A model generated the notes under the pieces. That model ran no database searches. It was not told the origin of the DNA and saw only the letters and a list, made by a program, of their open reading frames with translations. From positions 310,001-374,000 of the forward strand of contig NZ_QRGA01000001.1 of the NCBI RefSeq assembly GCF_003367175.1: a stretch of 64,000 bases of DNA, written 5' to 3'. A program made the position numbers and the translations under genes. Shown here piece after piece: positions 27,062 through 35,928 of this stretch. Source of the stretch: Trinickia dinghuensis (GTDB taxonomy: Bacteria; Pseudomonadota; Gammaproteobacteria; Burkholderiales; Burkholderiaceae). Positions within the stretch are counted from its first letter, which is position 1. Each line of letters starts with the position of its first letter.

Positions 27062-27994
27062 GTGAATCTCAAGTTTCTCGAAACGTTTATCTGGGTGGCC
27101 AAGCTGCGCAGCTTCAGCCTAGCGGCGGAAAAGCTCCATTCCACGCAGGCCGCCATCTCGAGCCGGATCTCGGTGCTCGAGGAGGAACTGGGCGCGAAGC
27201 TGTTCAAACGCGAACCGAAGGGCGTCTCGCTCACGCGCGCGGGCGAACGCGTCTTGCACCACGCCGAACTCGTGAGCCGTTCCATGACGGAGCTCTACAC
27301 GAGCGTGCAAGACGAGAATCTCGCCGCGGGCACGATCCGGATCGGCGCGATGGACAGCGCGATCCATTCCTGGTTCGTCGACTTCGTCGCCGATGCGACG
27401 CACCACTACCCCAACCTCGACATCGAAGTCACGACCGAGACGGCGCTGAATCTGAACGAGCAGTTGCGACGCGGCATGCTCGATCTCGTGATCCAGACCG
27501 ACATGGTGCGCGACGAGACCCTGCGCAGCGTCGAGGTGCTGGAGCTGTCGATCGATTGGATCGCGGCTGCCGACTCGGACATACCGGGCAAACAGGAAGA
27601 CGAGACGATGACCGCGGCCTTGCGGCGGCTGGGCGCCGAGCGCCTCATCACGTATTCGCGCCACTCGCGTCCGCACCAGGATCTGCTGAGGTTGATGCAG
27701 TCGTACGGCGTCAACGAGGCGCGCGTGAGCTGCATGAACTCGCTGGCCGCGATGATTCAATTGACGCAGGCCGGCTTCGGTGTGGCGGCCATGCCGTCGG
27801 CGCTCGTGCAAGATCTCCTGCATAACGGGGGGCTCCGCAAGCTCGAAGGGCTCGAGTCGCCGCCTCCCCTGCCGTTCGTCATTACGTGGCGCACCGGCAC
27901 GAACCGCGCCGAGCGCCTCGTCGAGATCGCCAAGGAAACGGTGCGCAAGTTTGCCGAGCGGGTGGGGAACGACGCGGCCCGGGTGATCGGCTGA
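27062..27994 (+). CDS. LysR-family regulator, likely for the oxoproline operon
   Basis: A 310-residue LysR protein with helix-turn-helix at ~2-62 (FLETFIWVAKLRSFSLAAEK, then HSTQAAISSRISVLEEELG) and a substrate-binding domain from ~88. The GTG at 27062 has GGAG 7 nt upstream; an in-frame ATG at 27047 has none, so GTG is preferred. It follows the DUF979 gene in the same direction after a 78-nt gap, so control of, or co-transcription with, the oxoproline genes is likely. Linear order structural genes then LysR is unusual but occurs. Confidence 0.85.
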   Translation: MNLKFLETFIWVAKLRSFSLAAEKLHSTQAAISSRISVLEEELGAKLFKREPKGVSLTRAGERVLHHAELVSRSMTELYTSVQDENLAAGTIRIGAMDSAIHSWFVDFVADATHHYPNLDIEVTTETALNLNEQLRRGMLDLVIQTDMVRDETLRSVEVLELSIDWIAAADSDIPGKQEDETMTAALRRLGAERLITYSRHSRPHQDLLRLMQSYGVNEARVSCMNSLAAMIQLTQAGFGVAAMPSALVQDLLHNGGLRKLEGLESPPPLPFVITWRTGTNRAERLVEIAKETVRKFAERVGNDAARVIG

Positions 27995-28126
27995 TTTATC
28001 GCGGTGAGGTTCGCCGGACAGCGTCTAGCGAATCCGGGCGCCGATCGGCGCAGCCTTCAACGAAATTCGGCGCGATGCCGCCGTGCGGCCCGTAATCGGC
28101 ATGGAAGGCATCGCCGGCACGAGCGA

Positions 28127-29587
28127 TCACGCCGAATAAACACCCTCGGGCCCGTTCCGCAGCGTCCGCGCGAAATGGCTCAGCCCTTCGCGCAGCGCGT
28201 CATCGTCGGCCGCACCGCTCAGGCTCACGCGCACCGCATGCGGCGCCGACCCTCGGCCGATCACGAAGCTGTCCGCCGTCTTCACGAGCACACCGGCCTG
28301 GCGCAGCGCCGCCGCGAATTCCGACGCGCGCCACGGCTCCGGCAACGAGAGCCACAGGTGGGGGCTCGCCGGATCCGTGCGGTACGCAATGCCCTCCAAC
28401 ACCTCCGCGGCAATCGCATGCCGAATATCGATCCGTTCGCGCTGCAGCGAAATGAGCCACTCGAGTTCGCCGCCATCGATCCAGCGGGCGGCGATCTCGG
28501 CATTGAGCGGCGCGGTCATCCAGCAATCGCTGCGGATCACCGCCAAGATCTTGCCGACCCAATCTTGCGGCGCGTGCACATAGCCGATCCGCAACCCGGG
28601 CGCGATCGCTTTCGACAAGCTGCTGATCGCGATGCCATGTTCGGGCAGGCGCGCCGCGATCGATTGCGGCGGGGTGTCGAGTAAGGCCGCGGGCACCAGA
28701 TCTTCGATGACGACGAGGTTGTGACGCATCGCGATATCGGCGATCGCGGCACGGCGCGCTTCGGGCAGCGTGGCCGTGGTCGGATTGTGCAGCGTCGGCA
28801 CGCAAAACAGCGCGCGCGGCGCGAGCAGTTCGCAAGCACGTTCGAGGCTCGCCGGCACGATGCCGTCATCGTCGATCTCGATGCCGACGAGATTGAGCCT
28901 CAGCTGACGCGCAAGCGCGACGATGCCCGGATAGCTGAGCGCCTCGGCGAAGATCGTGTCGCCGGGCCTCAAGACGGCGCGCAGCACGCACGCCAGGCCG
29001 TGTTGCGCCCCCTGCGTGACCAATACGCGCTCGGCGGGGCCAGGGCAGTTCATTCGCTCGAGCCAGCGCGCCCCCGCCTCGCGATGCGCCCGCCTGCCGC
29101 CCTCCGGCTGATACAGCAGCAGATCGCCGCTCAGCCGCTCGTCCGCTGCCAGCTCGCGCAACGTCACGCCGAGCAAACGCGCTTCCTCGGTCGCCATCGG
29201 AACGTTTTGGCCGAGATCGATCGGCCTTCCCGCGCCGAAGGCACCAAGACCTTTTTGAGCAGCGGCGAAAGGCTCCTCGCGCGCAGGCGCCATTGCCGCC
29301 GCCGCGCGCCTCGGCAACGCCAGCGTCACCGCGTCCGTGTCGGGCTCCGCGACGTAGGTGCCGTCGCCCACCCGCGCGATGACCATGCCGCATCGCAACA
29401 GTTCGTCATAAGCGCGGCTGACGGTGCCCGTCGTCACGCTGAGCTTCTTCGCGAGCAGTCGGTGGGCGGGCAGTTTCTCGCCCGGCAGCATCTGGCCGCC
29501 ACGGATCGCCTGCGCGTAGGCACGCGCGATCGCCTGATATTTAGGCTCGCTGCTGTTGCGCTGCAAAGTCGGTAACCAGCCGTTCAT
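28127..29587 (-). CDS. MocR-type regulator (GntR helix-turn-helix plus aminotransferase domain)
   Basis: A 486-residue chimeric regulator: GntR-like winged helix at ~14-80 (KLPAHRLLAKKLSVTTGTVS, RAYDELLRCGMVIARVGDG) and a fold-type-I aminotransferase domain (~120-480). The PLP lysine is Lys326 in SSLSKAIAPGLRIGY, and VVIEDLVPAALL precedes it. Such proteins sense amines or amino acids through PLP chemistry. The ATG at 29587 fits family length; the frame extends back to 29707 without a ribosome site. It is divergent from the mandelate-racemase-family gene across a region with repeated TCAATT motifs, probably its operator. Confidence 0.88.
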   Translation of the reverse strand: MNGWLPTLQRNSSEPKYQAIARAYAQAIRGGQMLPGEKLPAHRLLAKKLSVTTGTVSRAYDELLRCGMVIARVGDGTYVAEPDTDAVTLALPRRAAAAMAPAREEPFAAAQKGLGAFGAGRPIDLGQNVPMATEEARLLGVTLRELAADERLSGDLLLYQPEGGRRAHREAGARWLERMNCPGPAERVLVTQGAQHGLACVLRAVLRPGDTIFAEALSYPGIVALARQLRLNLVGIEIDDDGIVPASLERACELLAPRALFCVPTLHNPTTATLPEARRAAIADIAMRHNLVVIEDLVPAALLDTPPQSIAARLPEHGIAISSLSKAIAPGLRIGYVHAPQDWVGKILAVIRSDCWMTAPLNAEIAARWIDGGELEWLISLQRERIDIRHAIAAEVLEGIAYRTDPASPHLWLSLPEPWRASEFAAALRQAGVLVKTADSFVIGRGSAPHAVRVSLSGAADDDALREGLSHFARTLRNGPEGVYSA

Positions 29588-29672
29588 GACGCTGTGTCCA
29601 TGACATCGAGAGATGGCCTGCACGACGGCCGATGCCGTCATTATCGCGCCCAATTCGTGGAATTGAAGGCGG

Positions 29673-29699
29673 TCAATTACTTCAATTGACTTCATTGAG
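29673..29699. promoter_or_regulatory. Repeated TCAATT motifs, likely MocR operator
   Basis: TCAATT occurs at 29673 and 29682, with a related TCATTG at 29692, giving 9-10 bp phasing; the middle copy is part of the palindrome TCAATTGA (29682-29689). MocR proteins commonly bind direct repeats in divergent regions like this one. A TTGACA-like element lies at 29709-29714. Confidence 0.5.
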
Positions 29700-29802
29700 G
29701 GGGCCAAATTGACACTCTACGATGACTTCAACGCACCACAAGAAACCAAGGAGACACTCGCCGCGGCGCCGCGCATCGCGCACGCCCGGCCGGCTCGCGA
29801 CC

Positions 29803-30933
29803 ATGAACAATCGCATCGAACGCATCGCCGTCACCCATCATCGACTGGCGCTCGACCCCGCCTTTCCCGCCTCGTGGGATAGCCGGCCGCGCCAGTGGTT
29901 TCCCGCGACGATCGTGCGCGTCGAAGATTCCGAAGGCCGCATCGGCATCGGCTCGGGCGACGCCATGTACGGCTTCGACGACTACCGGCATCTGTTCGTC
30001 GGCACCGACCCGCTCGATCTGGCGCGCCACAGCGCGGTCATCGACAACGTCAGCTTCCACGCCGGGCGTCTTTGGCCGCTGGACGCCGCGCTCTGGGACC
30101 TAGCCGGCAAGATCCTCGGCCAACCGTGCTGGCAAATGGCCGGCGGGCGGGCAAGCGGCGTCCGGGCGTACGCGTCTTCCGGCATCCATCGTCCGCTGGA
30201 CGGGATGGCGCGCTGGGCCGAGCATGCGGTCGCACGGGGCTTCCCCGCGCTGAAGATCCGCTTCGGCCGCCCGAGCCTCGCCGACGATCTCGCGGCGCTT
30301 GCCGCGGTCCGCGAAGCCGCGGGCGAGCGGATCGAAATCATGGTGGACTGCAATCAAGGCTGGCGCATGCCGTGGGACACGCAAGCGCCCTGGCGTTTCG
30401 ACGACGCACTGGCCTTGATCCGGCGGATGGAGCGCTACCGCGTCTATTGGGTCGAAGAGCCGCTGCATCGCGGCGACTACGCCGGCTATGCGCGGCTGCG
30501 CAAGGAGGCCGGCGTGCGCATCGCGGGCGGCGAGCTGACGCGCGATGCGCACGAGTTTCAAGCGCTGCTCGAGCACGATTCGCTCGACGTCTACCAACCC
30601 GACGTCGTCTGCACGCTCGGCCTCGAAGGCACACGGCGGCTGACTCAGCAAATCGAGGCGCGCGGCAGAGTCTTCACGCCGCATACCTGGGGCAACGGCA
30701 TCGGCCTCGCCGCCAATTTGCACGTTGCCGCCGGAGCATCGAATGCGCCGTTCGTCGAATTCCCTTACGACCCGCCCGAATGGACCTGCGCGAGACGCGA
30801 CTTCCCGCTCGTTGCGCCCATCGATATCGACGAAAACGGCTGGATCGAACTCGGCCACGCGCCGGGCCTCGGCATCGAACTGAACGAAGCCACCCTGGCC
30901 GCGACGCTCGCGGAGAACAACCGCTACGACTAA
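29803..30933 (+). CDS. Mandelate racemase/enolase-superfamily enzyme
   Basis: A 376-residue enolase-superfamily protein. In the barrel, KIRF gives Lys151 and Arg153, metal ligands are Asp182 (VDCNQGW), Glu218 or Glu219 (WVEEPL) and Glu244 (AGGE), and the Asp267/His294 pair (YQPD, FTPHTW) matches the mandelate racemase subgroup His-Asp dyad at nearly the same numbering. This supports alpha-proton abstraction from a carboxylate (racemisation, epimerisation or dehydration). The ATG at 29803 gives normal length; an ATG at 29722 would add a basic unconserved tail. It is divergent from the MocR gene and 91 nt upstream of a betaine-type binding protein gene, so a betaine, proline-betaine or sugar acid is a reasonable substrate guess. 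Confidence 0.82.
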   Translation: MNNRIERIAVTHHRLALDPAFPASWDSRPRQWFPATIVRVEDSEGRIGIGSGDAMYGFDDYRHLFVGTDPLDLARHSAVIDNVSFHAGRLWPLDAALWDLAGKILGQPCWQMAGGRASGVRAYASSGIHRPLDGMARWAEHAVARGFPALKIRFGRPSLADDLAALAAVREAAGERIEIMVDCNQGWRMPWDTQAPWRFDDALALIRRMERYRVYWVEEPLHRGDYAGYARLRKEAGVRIAGGELTRDAHEFQALLEHDSLDVYQPDVVCTLGLEGTRRLTQQIEARGRVFTPHTWGNGIGLAANLHVAAGASNAPFVEFPYDPPEWTCARRDFPLVAPIDIDENGWIELGHAPGLGIELNEATLAATLAENNRYD

Positions 30934-31024
30934 TCGCCCACCCGCTGCACTCATGGCACCCGATACGCAGCCTCACCCTTCTCGCTAGCGCGATCGATCA
31001 ATCCAACAAAACGGAGACATCAAG

Positions 31025-32065
31025 ATGAATCGCATTACCACGCTCTTTCGGGCCGCATGGCTCGCCGTCCCACTCGCGCTCGCCGCGGTGCCCGCGCACG
31101 CGGCCGGCACCTGGTGCAGCCAGGGCAAGCCCGTTCGCTTCGCCGGCATCACGTGGGAAAGCGGCAGCTTCACGACCGAGGTGCTGCGCTATGTGCTGAA
31201 GAACGGCTACGGCTGCAACACGGACGAAGTCCCGGGCAGCACCGCCGCCACGGAGACGGCCCTCTCGCGCAACGATCTGCAGGTATGGGCCGAACAATGG
31301 ACGGGCCGCTCCGAGATCATCGCGGGCGCCGTCAAGGCGGGCAGCGTCAAGCTCGTCGGCGACACGCTGCCCGGCGGCACGAAGGAAGGCTGGTACGTGC
31401 CGGACTACGTCGTCCACGGCGACGCGAAGCGCGGCATCAAGGCCAGCGCACCCGCGCTCGATTCGGTGGATGAATTGCCGAAGTACAAGGCGCTGTTCGT
31501 CGACGACGAGGAACCGGATCGCGGCCGTTTCCTCGACTGCCCGTCGGGCTGGGACTGCGAACGCGTGAATACGCGCTTGCTGAAGCTGCTGAAACTCGAC
31601 GGCGACTACACGAACTTCCGCCCCGGCACCGGCGCGGCGCTCGACGCGGCGATCTCGTCGGCCTATCAGCGCGGCAAACCGATCCTCACGTACTACTGGG
31701 AGCCGGCCGCGCTGATGGCGAAATACAAGTTCGTGCAACTGAAGATGCCACCGTTCAACGAAGCCTGCTGGAAAACGCTGCGCGCCGAAAACAGCGCCAA
31801 TCAATGCGCGTCGTCCTATTTGGTCTCGCATCTGAAGATCGGCGTGTCGACACCGTTCTATCAAGCCGAGCCCGACGTGATGACGTTCTTCTCGAAGGTC
31901 AGCTTCCCGCTCGATTTCCTGAACACGACGATTCTGGACATGACCGAACACAAGGTCGACGCCCAGACGGAAGCCCAGAAATTCCTCAAGGCGCACCCCG
32001 AGATGTGGAAGGCGTGGGTGCCGGCCGACGTGGCGGCCAAAGTGCAGAAGTCACTGGGTGCTTGA
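31025..32065 (+). CDS. Glycine betaine/proline-type ABC substrate-binding protein
   Basis: A 346-residue OpuAC/ProX-type periplasmic protein. Residues 1-26 are a Sec signal ending PAHA. The mature part has FAGITWESGSFTTEVLRYVL and several aromatic residues (WAEQW, GWYVPDY, TYYWEP) of the kind that form the cation-pi cage for quaternary ammonium groups. AAGTWCSQGK near the N-terminus with other Cys residues suggests a disulfide. Matching permease and ATPase genes lie 6-8 kb downstream (37843 and 38918) without their own binding protein. Likely ligands are betaines, choline or carnitine. It lies between the enolase-superfamily gene and a porin in one direction, so these are probably co-expressed. 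Confidence 0.85.
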   Translation: MNRITTLFRAAWLAVPLALAAVPAHAAGTWCSQGKPVRFAGITWESGSFTTEVLRYVLKNGYGCNTDEVPGSTAATETALSRNDLQVWAEQWTGRSEIIAGAVKAGSVKLVGDTLPGGTKEGWYVPDYVVHGDAKRGIKASAPALDSVDELPKYKALFVDDEEPDRGRFLDCPSGWDCERVNTRLLKLLKLDGDYTNFRPGTGAALDAAISSAYQRGKPILTYYWEPAALMAKYKFVQLKMPPFNEACWKTLRAENSANQCASSYLVSHLKIGVSTPFYQAEPDVMTFFSKVSFPLDFLNTTILDMTEHKVDAQTEAQKFLKAHPEMWKAWVPADVAAKVQKSLGA

Positions 32066-32208
32066 GACACCTGACACAGCAGGTAGCGCTTAGCGCTTAG
32101 CACTTCACCGGGCCCTTGACGCTGGGTACGTAGCAAACGACAACGACGCATGGAACGAGCCGCCTGCCGCGGCTCGACAAGCAACAATCGACAACAAGGA
32201 GACGGTAG

Positions 32209-33345
32209 TTGAATAAGAAGATTTTGGCGGCCATGCCGCTTGCGCTCGCCATGGCGGGCGCCCACGCGCAGAGCAGCGTGACGCTCTACGGCATCGTCGA
32301 TCTCGGTGTGGATTATGCGAGCAACGTCGCCACGGGGGCGAACGGCAAGCTCGTACCGGGCACCGGCTCGAAGCTCGTGCAGATGCAAAGCGGCGTGCCG
32401 GCCGGCAGCCGTTGGGGCCTGCGTGGCGCCGAAGATCTGGGCAACGGCTTGCAGGCGATCTTCCGCGTCGAAAGCGGCTTCAACGCGGCCACCGGCGGCC
32501 TAGGCGGCGGCCTCGCGTTTTCACGCAACGCCTATGTCGGCTTGAAGTCCGATCGCTACGGCCAATTGACGCTCGGCAAGCAGTGGGACGCAGCCGTGGA
32601 TATCGTCGAACCGTTCTCGCTGAACGGCCAATACGGCGGCTGGTACTTCGCGCACCCCAACGACATGGATAACCTCGACAACGGTTTCCCCGTCAACAAT
32701 GCGGTCAAGTACGTCAGCCCGAACTTGGCCGGCTTCACGTTCGAGGGGCATTACTCGCTCGGCGGCCAGGCAGGACAGTTCTCGAACAACGCCACCTACA
32801 GCGCGGCCGCGGGATACGCACACGGCCCGTTCAGCGCCGGAGTCGGCTATCTGCGCGTGAACGATCCGATCGCTTCGGTCGCGGGGTACGGCAGCGGCGG
32901 CAGCTTCGTCAATTCGATTTTCGGCGACGCACTCGCCAACGCGCGCTATCAGGGCATCCTCTCGGCGGGCGCCGCTTATACGCTCGGCAGCGTCAAGTTC
33001 ATGGCCGATTATTCGAACGTCTACTTCTCGTCGCTCGACGGCAGCCACGACCTGCGCTTCGAGAACTACGAAGCTTCCGGCATCTATACGGTCACACCCG
33101 CTCTGACGTTGGCTCTCGGCTATACCTACACGACGGGCCACGACCGCGCCGTCGGCTCGGATCCGAAGTATCATCAAGCCAACTTGATCGCGCAATATGG
33201 CCTGTCCAAGCGCACGTCCGTCTATGTGATGGGCGCGTATCAGCACGCGGCGGGATCGGCGCAAAACGCGCAGATCACCGGCTTCAATCCGTCGGGCACG
33301 CGCAATCAGCTCGTCAGCCGCGTGGGTATCACGCATTCGTTCTGA
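32209..33345 (+). CDS. Outer-membrane general porin (Burkholderia OmpC-like)
   Basis: A 378-residue porin of the Gram-negative porin family typical of betaproteobacteria. It has a signal peptide (KKILAAMPLALAMAGAHA), then QSSVTLYGIVDLGVDYASN, the standard first strand, the SRWGLRGAEDLGNGLQAIF loop-2 region and a C-terminal strand ending in Phe (RVGITHSF), needed for outer-membrane insertion. The start is TTG at 32209 with AAGGAG 7 nt upstream; no ATG fits. It probably gives diffusion of the substrate used by the neighbouring transport genes. Confidence 0.9.
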   Translation: MNKKILAAMPLALAMAGAHAQSSVTLYGIVDLGVDYASNVATGANGKLVPGTGSKLVQMQSGVPAGSRWGLRGAEDLGNGLQAIFRVESGFNAATGGLGGGLAFSRNAYVGLKSDRYGQLTLGKQWDAAVDIVEPFSLNGQYGGWYFAHPNDMDNLDNGFPVNNAVKYVSPNLAGFTFEGHYSLGGQAGQFSNNATYSAAAGYAHGPFSAGVGYLRVNDPIASVAGYGSGGSFVNSIFGDALANARYQGILSAGAAYTLGSVKFMADYSNVYFSSLDGSHDLRFENYEASGIYTVTPALTLALGYTYTTGHDRAVGSDPKYHQANLIAQYGLSKRTSVYVMGAYQHAAGSAQNAQITGFNPSGTRNQLVSRVGITHSF

Positions 33346-33376
33346 CGTTGTGAAGCCCTAACGTTCCGAAAGTTTG

Positions 33377-33396
33377 CGCGCCGGTCCGCCGGCGCG
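33377..33396. terminator. GC-rich hairpin after the porin gene
   Basis: CGCGCCGG (33377-33384), a TCCG loop and CCGGCGCG (33389-33396) lie between the porin stop and the LysR start. A T-poor tail makes strong termination uncertain. Confidence 0.4.
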
Positions 33397-33427
33397 TATC
33401 TGTATCAGCATCGCGCCGAGATCCATC

Positions 33428-34336
33428 ATGCGACGACTGCCTTCCCTTTCCGCGCTGCGCGCGTTCGAAGAAGCGAGCCGCACGCTGAGCTTCACGAAGG
33501 CCGCGCAGCATTTGCACGTCACGCAAGGTGCGATCAGCCGGCAGATTCGGCTGCTGGAAGACTACCTCGGCACGCCGCTGTTCATGCGGCATCATCATCG
33601 GCTCGAGATCACCGCGGCCGGCAAGCGCTTGCTGCCGACCTTGCAGGCGGCCTTCGACAGCATCGCCCATACGCTCGACGCGATTCGGTCGGATCCCTCG
33701 AACAGCCTGCTGAGCGTGAACGCCGCGCCGACACTCGCCACGCGCTGGCTGACGCCGCGCTTGCGGGATTTCCAGACACGCTTTCCCGAGCTGCGCATTT
33801 CCATCACGAACGAATATGGGCCGCTGCAAGGCGCCGAGCGCAACGAGGACTGCCAGATCCGATTCGGCATGGAGGCGCTGCCGGGCGGGCAAAGCACCTT
33901 GCTGATGCGCGAGCACCACGTGCTGGTCGGCGCCGCGACCGTGTTCGATCGGCCGCCCGGCGATGCGCAGGCGCTGTGCGACGTCCTGGCGCAGCACCCC
34001 TGGCTTTATATCCTCGACATCGACCGGCGGCTTCTCGTGTGGGAAGCTTGGCTCGGCGCGGCGGGGCTCGACGTGGAGATGGCGCCGCGCGGCGAACTCG
34101 AATTCAGCACGCTCGATCAAGTCATTCACGCCGCCGTCGCCGGTCTCGGGATTGCCGTGGCCGACCGGCACATGATCGAGCCCGAACTCGCGAACGGCAG
34201 CCTGCTTCAATTGAGCGCGATCGAGGTCATCGGCCCGGCCGGATATTGGCTCGACATCCGCCCCGAAGTACAAGAGACGCAGCGCGTGCGCAATTTCAGC
34301 AACTGGCTCATCGAGCGCTACGCCGCCAATGAATGA
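33428..34336 (+). CDS. LysR-family regulator, GcvA-like (1)
   Basis: A 302-residue LysR protein of the GcvA type: RRLPSLSALRAFEEASRTLS then FTKAAQHLHVTQGAISRQIR is the characteristic helix-turn-helix, followed by MRHHHRLEITAAGKRL and the effector domain from ~92. The ATG at 33428 gives the normal length; the frame extends upstream to 33374 through the hairpin and is not favoured. It lies downstream of the porin and convergent with the aldehyde dehydrogenase gene. A close paralogue at 39903 shares the HHHRLE(I/L)T feature, suggesting duplicated regulation of this catabolic block. Confidence 0.87.
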   Translation: MRRLPSLSALRAFEEASRTLSFTKAAQHLHVTQGAISRQIRLLEDYLGTPLFMRHHHRLEITAAGKRLLPTLQAAFDSIAHTLDAIRSDPSNSLLSVNAAPTLATRWLTPRLRDFQTRFPELRISITNEYGPLQGAERNEDCQIRFGMEALPGGQSTLLMREHHVLVGAATVFDRPPGDAQALCDVLAQHPWLYILDIDRRLLVWEAWLGAAGLDVEMAPRGELEFSTLDQVIHAAVAGLGIAVADRHMIEPELANGSLLQLSAIEVIGPAGYWLDIRPEVQETQRVRNFSNWLIERYAANE

Positions 34337-34473
34337 AAACGAATGAAAACGAACGAAAAAAGGCCGCCTTGCTTTCGCAGGCAGCCTCGCGCCGAACGAG
34401 GTCGAACGCAATCGGACGCTTAGGATCCCTGACTACCTTTCCTTGTTACCCTTTTAGCGTCCTATCCGATCCT

Positions 34474-35928
34474 TCAACCCAGCCCGCCCATCATCATGTA
34501 CTTCACTTCGAAGTACTCGTCTAGGCCGTATTTCGAGCCTTCCCGTCCCAGCCCGGATTCCTTCACGCCGCCGAACGGCGCGACCTCCGTCGAAACGATG
34601 CCCTCGTTGATGCCGACCATGCCGCTTTCGAGCGCTTGCCCGACGCGCCAAACGCGGCCGATGTCGCGCGCGTAGAAGTAGGCGGACAGCCCGTAGTCGG
34701 TGTCGTTCGCGGCCTGAATGACTTCCTCTTCGGTATCGAATCGAAACACCGCCGCAACCGGGCCGAACGTCTCTTCGTGTGCCAGCGCCATTCCGCCGTG
34801 CGCGCCGACGATGACGGTCGGCTCGTAAAACGTCCCACCGAGCGCATGCGGGCGGCCGCCGCATAGGACAGTGCCGCCTTTCTCGCAAGCATCGGCCACG
34901 TGCGCCTCGACCTTCCTGAGCGCCGCGCGATTGATGAGCGGCCCCTGCGTGGCACCGGGCTCCATCCCGTTCGCCACTTTAAGCCCGCGCACGGCTTGCA
35001 CGAGCTTCTCGACGAAAGCGTCATGCACGCTCGATTGCACGAAGAAGCGGTTGACGCAGACGCACGTTTGCCCGGTATTGCGGAATTTCGAAGCCATCGC
35101 GCCGGTCACGGCCGCGTCAAGATCGGCATCGTCGAAGACGATGAACGGCGCATTGCCGCCCAGTTCGAGCGAGACCTTCTTGACGCTGTCGGCCGCCGCG
35201 CGCATCAGCAGCTTGCCGACGCGCGTCGAACCGGTGAACGAGATCTTGCGAATCGCTTTCGAGGCCATCATCGTGTCGCCGATCGCCGGCGCATCGCCCG
35301 ATACGACGTTGAACACGCCGGGCGGCACGCCGGCTTGCTTGGCCAGCACGGCCAGTGCCAGCGCGGACAGCGGCGTTTCCTCCGACGGCTTGAGCACCAT
35401 CGTGCAACCCGCCGCCAGCGCCGGTCCGGCCTTGCGCGTCACCATCGCCAGCGGGAAATTCCAAGGCGTGATGGCGCCCACGACGCCCACGGGCTCCTTC
35501 GTCACGACGATGCGCGCGCCCTGCTTCGGTGCCGGGATGATGTCGCCATAGGCGCGGCGCGCCTCTTCGGCGAACCAGGTCAGAAAGCTCGCGGCATAGC
35601 CGACTTCGCCTTGCGCTTCGGCAAACGGCTTGCCTTGCTCCGCCGTCATGATGCGGGCCAGGTCGTCGCGGTGCGCGAGCATGAGTTCGCCCCAGCGGCG
35701 AATGACTGCCGCGCGCTCCGCCGCTGTCGTCTCGCGCCAGGTGCCGAATGCGCGCGACGCGGCGGCGACGGCCTGCAGCGTCTCTCTTGCTCCGGCGCGG
35801 GCCACTTGCGCGAGCGGCTGGCCGGAGGCGGGATCGACGACCGCGTAGGTCGATTCGCCCGCCACCCATTCGCCGTCGATATAGCTCGACGTGCGCCACA
35901 ATGTTGTATCGCCGAGCCCCGGGATCAT
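34474..35928 (-). CDS. NAD(P)-dependent succinate-semialdehyde-type dehydrogenase
   Basis: A 484-residue aldehyde dehydrogenase. Catalytic residues are Glu255 (LELGGNAP) and nucleophile Cys289 (NTGQTCVCVNR); ITPWNFPLAM and SFTGSTRVGKLL mark the cofactor and oxyanion regions. The CVCVNR context and ESGMVGINEGIVSTEVAPFG are typical of GabD-like succinate semialdehyde dehydrogenases, but related glutarate semialdehyde enzymes share these. The ATG at 35928 overlaps the aldo-keto reductase stop by 4 bp, so the two are co-translated. It probably oxidises an aldehyde made in this catabolic block. Confidence 0.85.
   Translation of the reverse strand: MIPGLGDTTLWRTSSYIDGEWVAGESTYAVVDPASGQPLAQVARAGARETLQAVAAASRAFGTWRETTAAERAAVIRRWGELMLAHRDDLARIMTAEQGKPFAEAQGEVGYAASFLTWFAEEARRAYGDIIPAPKQGARIVVTKEPVGVVGAITPWNFPLAMVTRKAGPALAAGCTMVLKPSEETPLSALALAVLAKQAGVPPGVFNVVSGDAPAIGDTMMASKAIRKISFTGSTRVGKLLMRAAADSVKKVSLELGGNAPFIVFDDADLDAAVTGAMASKFRNTGQTCVCVNRFFVQSSVHDAFVEKLVQAVRGLKVANGMEPGATQGPLINRAALRKVEAHVADACEKGGTVLCGGRPHALGGTFYEPTVIVGAHGGMALAHEETFGPVAAVFRFDTEEEVIQAANDTDYGLSAYFYARDIGRVWRVGQALESGMVGINEGIVSTEVAPFGGVKESGLGREGSKYGLDEYFEVKYMMMGGLG

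Noticed and set aside
25912..27825. A 637-codon plus-strand frame across the DUF969, DUF979 and LysR genes
   Set aside because: It is out of frame with three well-supported genes and is Arg-rich low-complexity.
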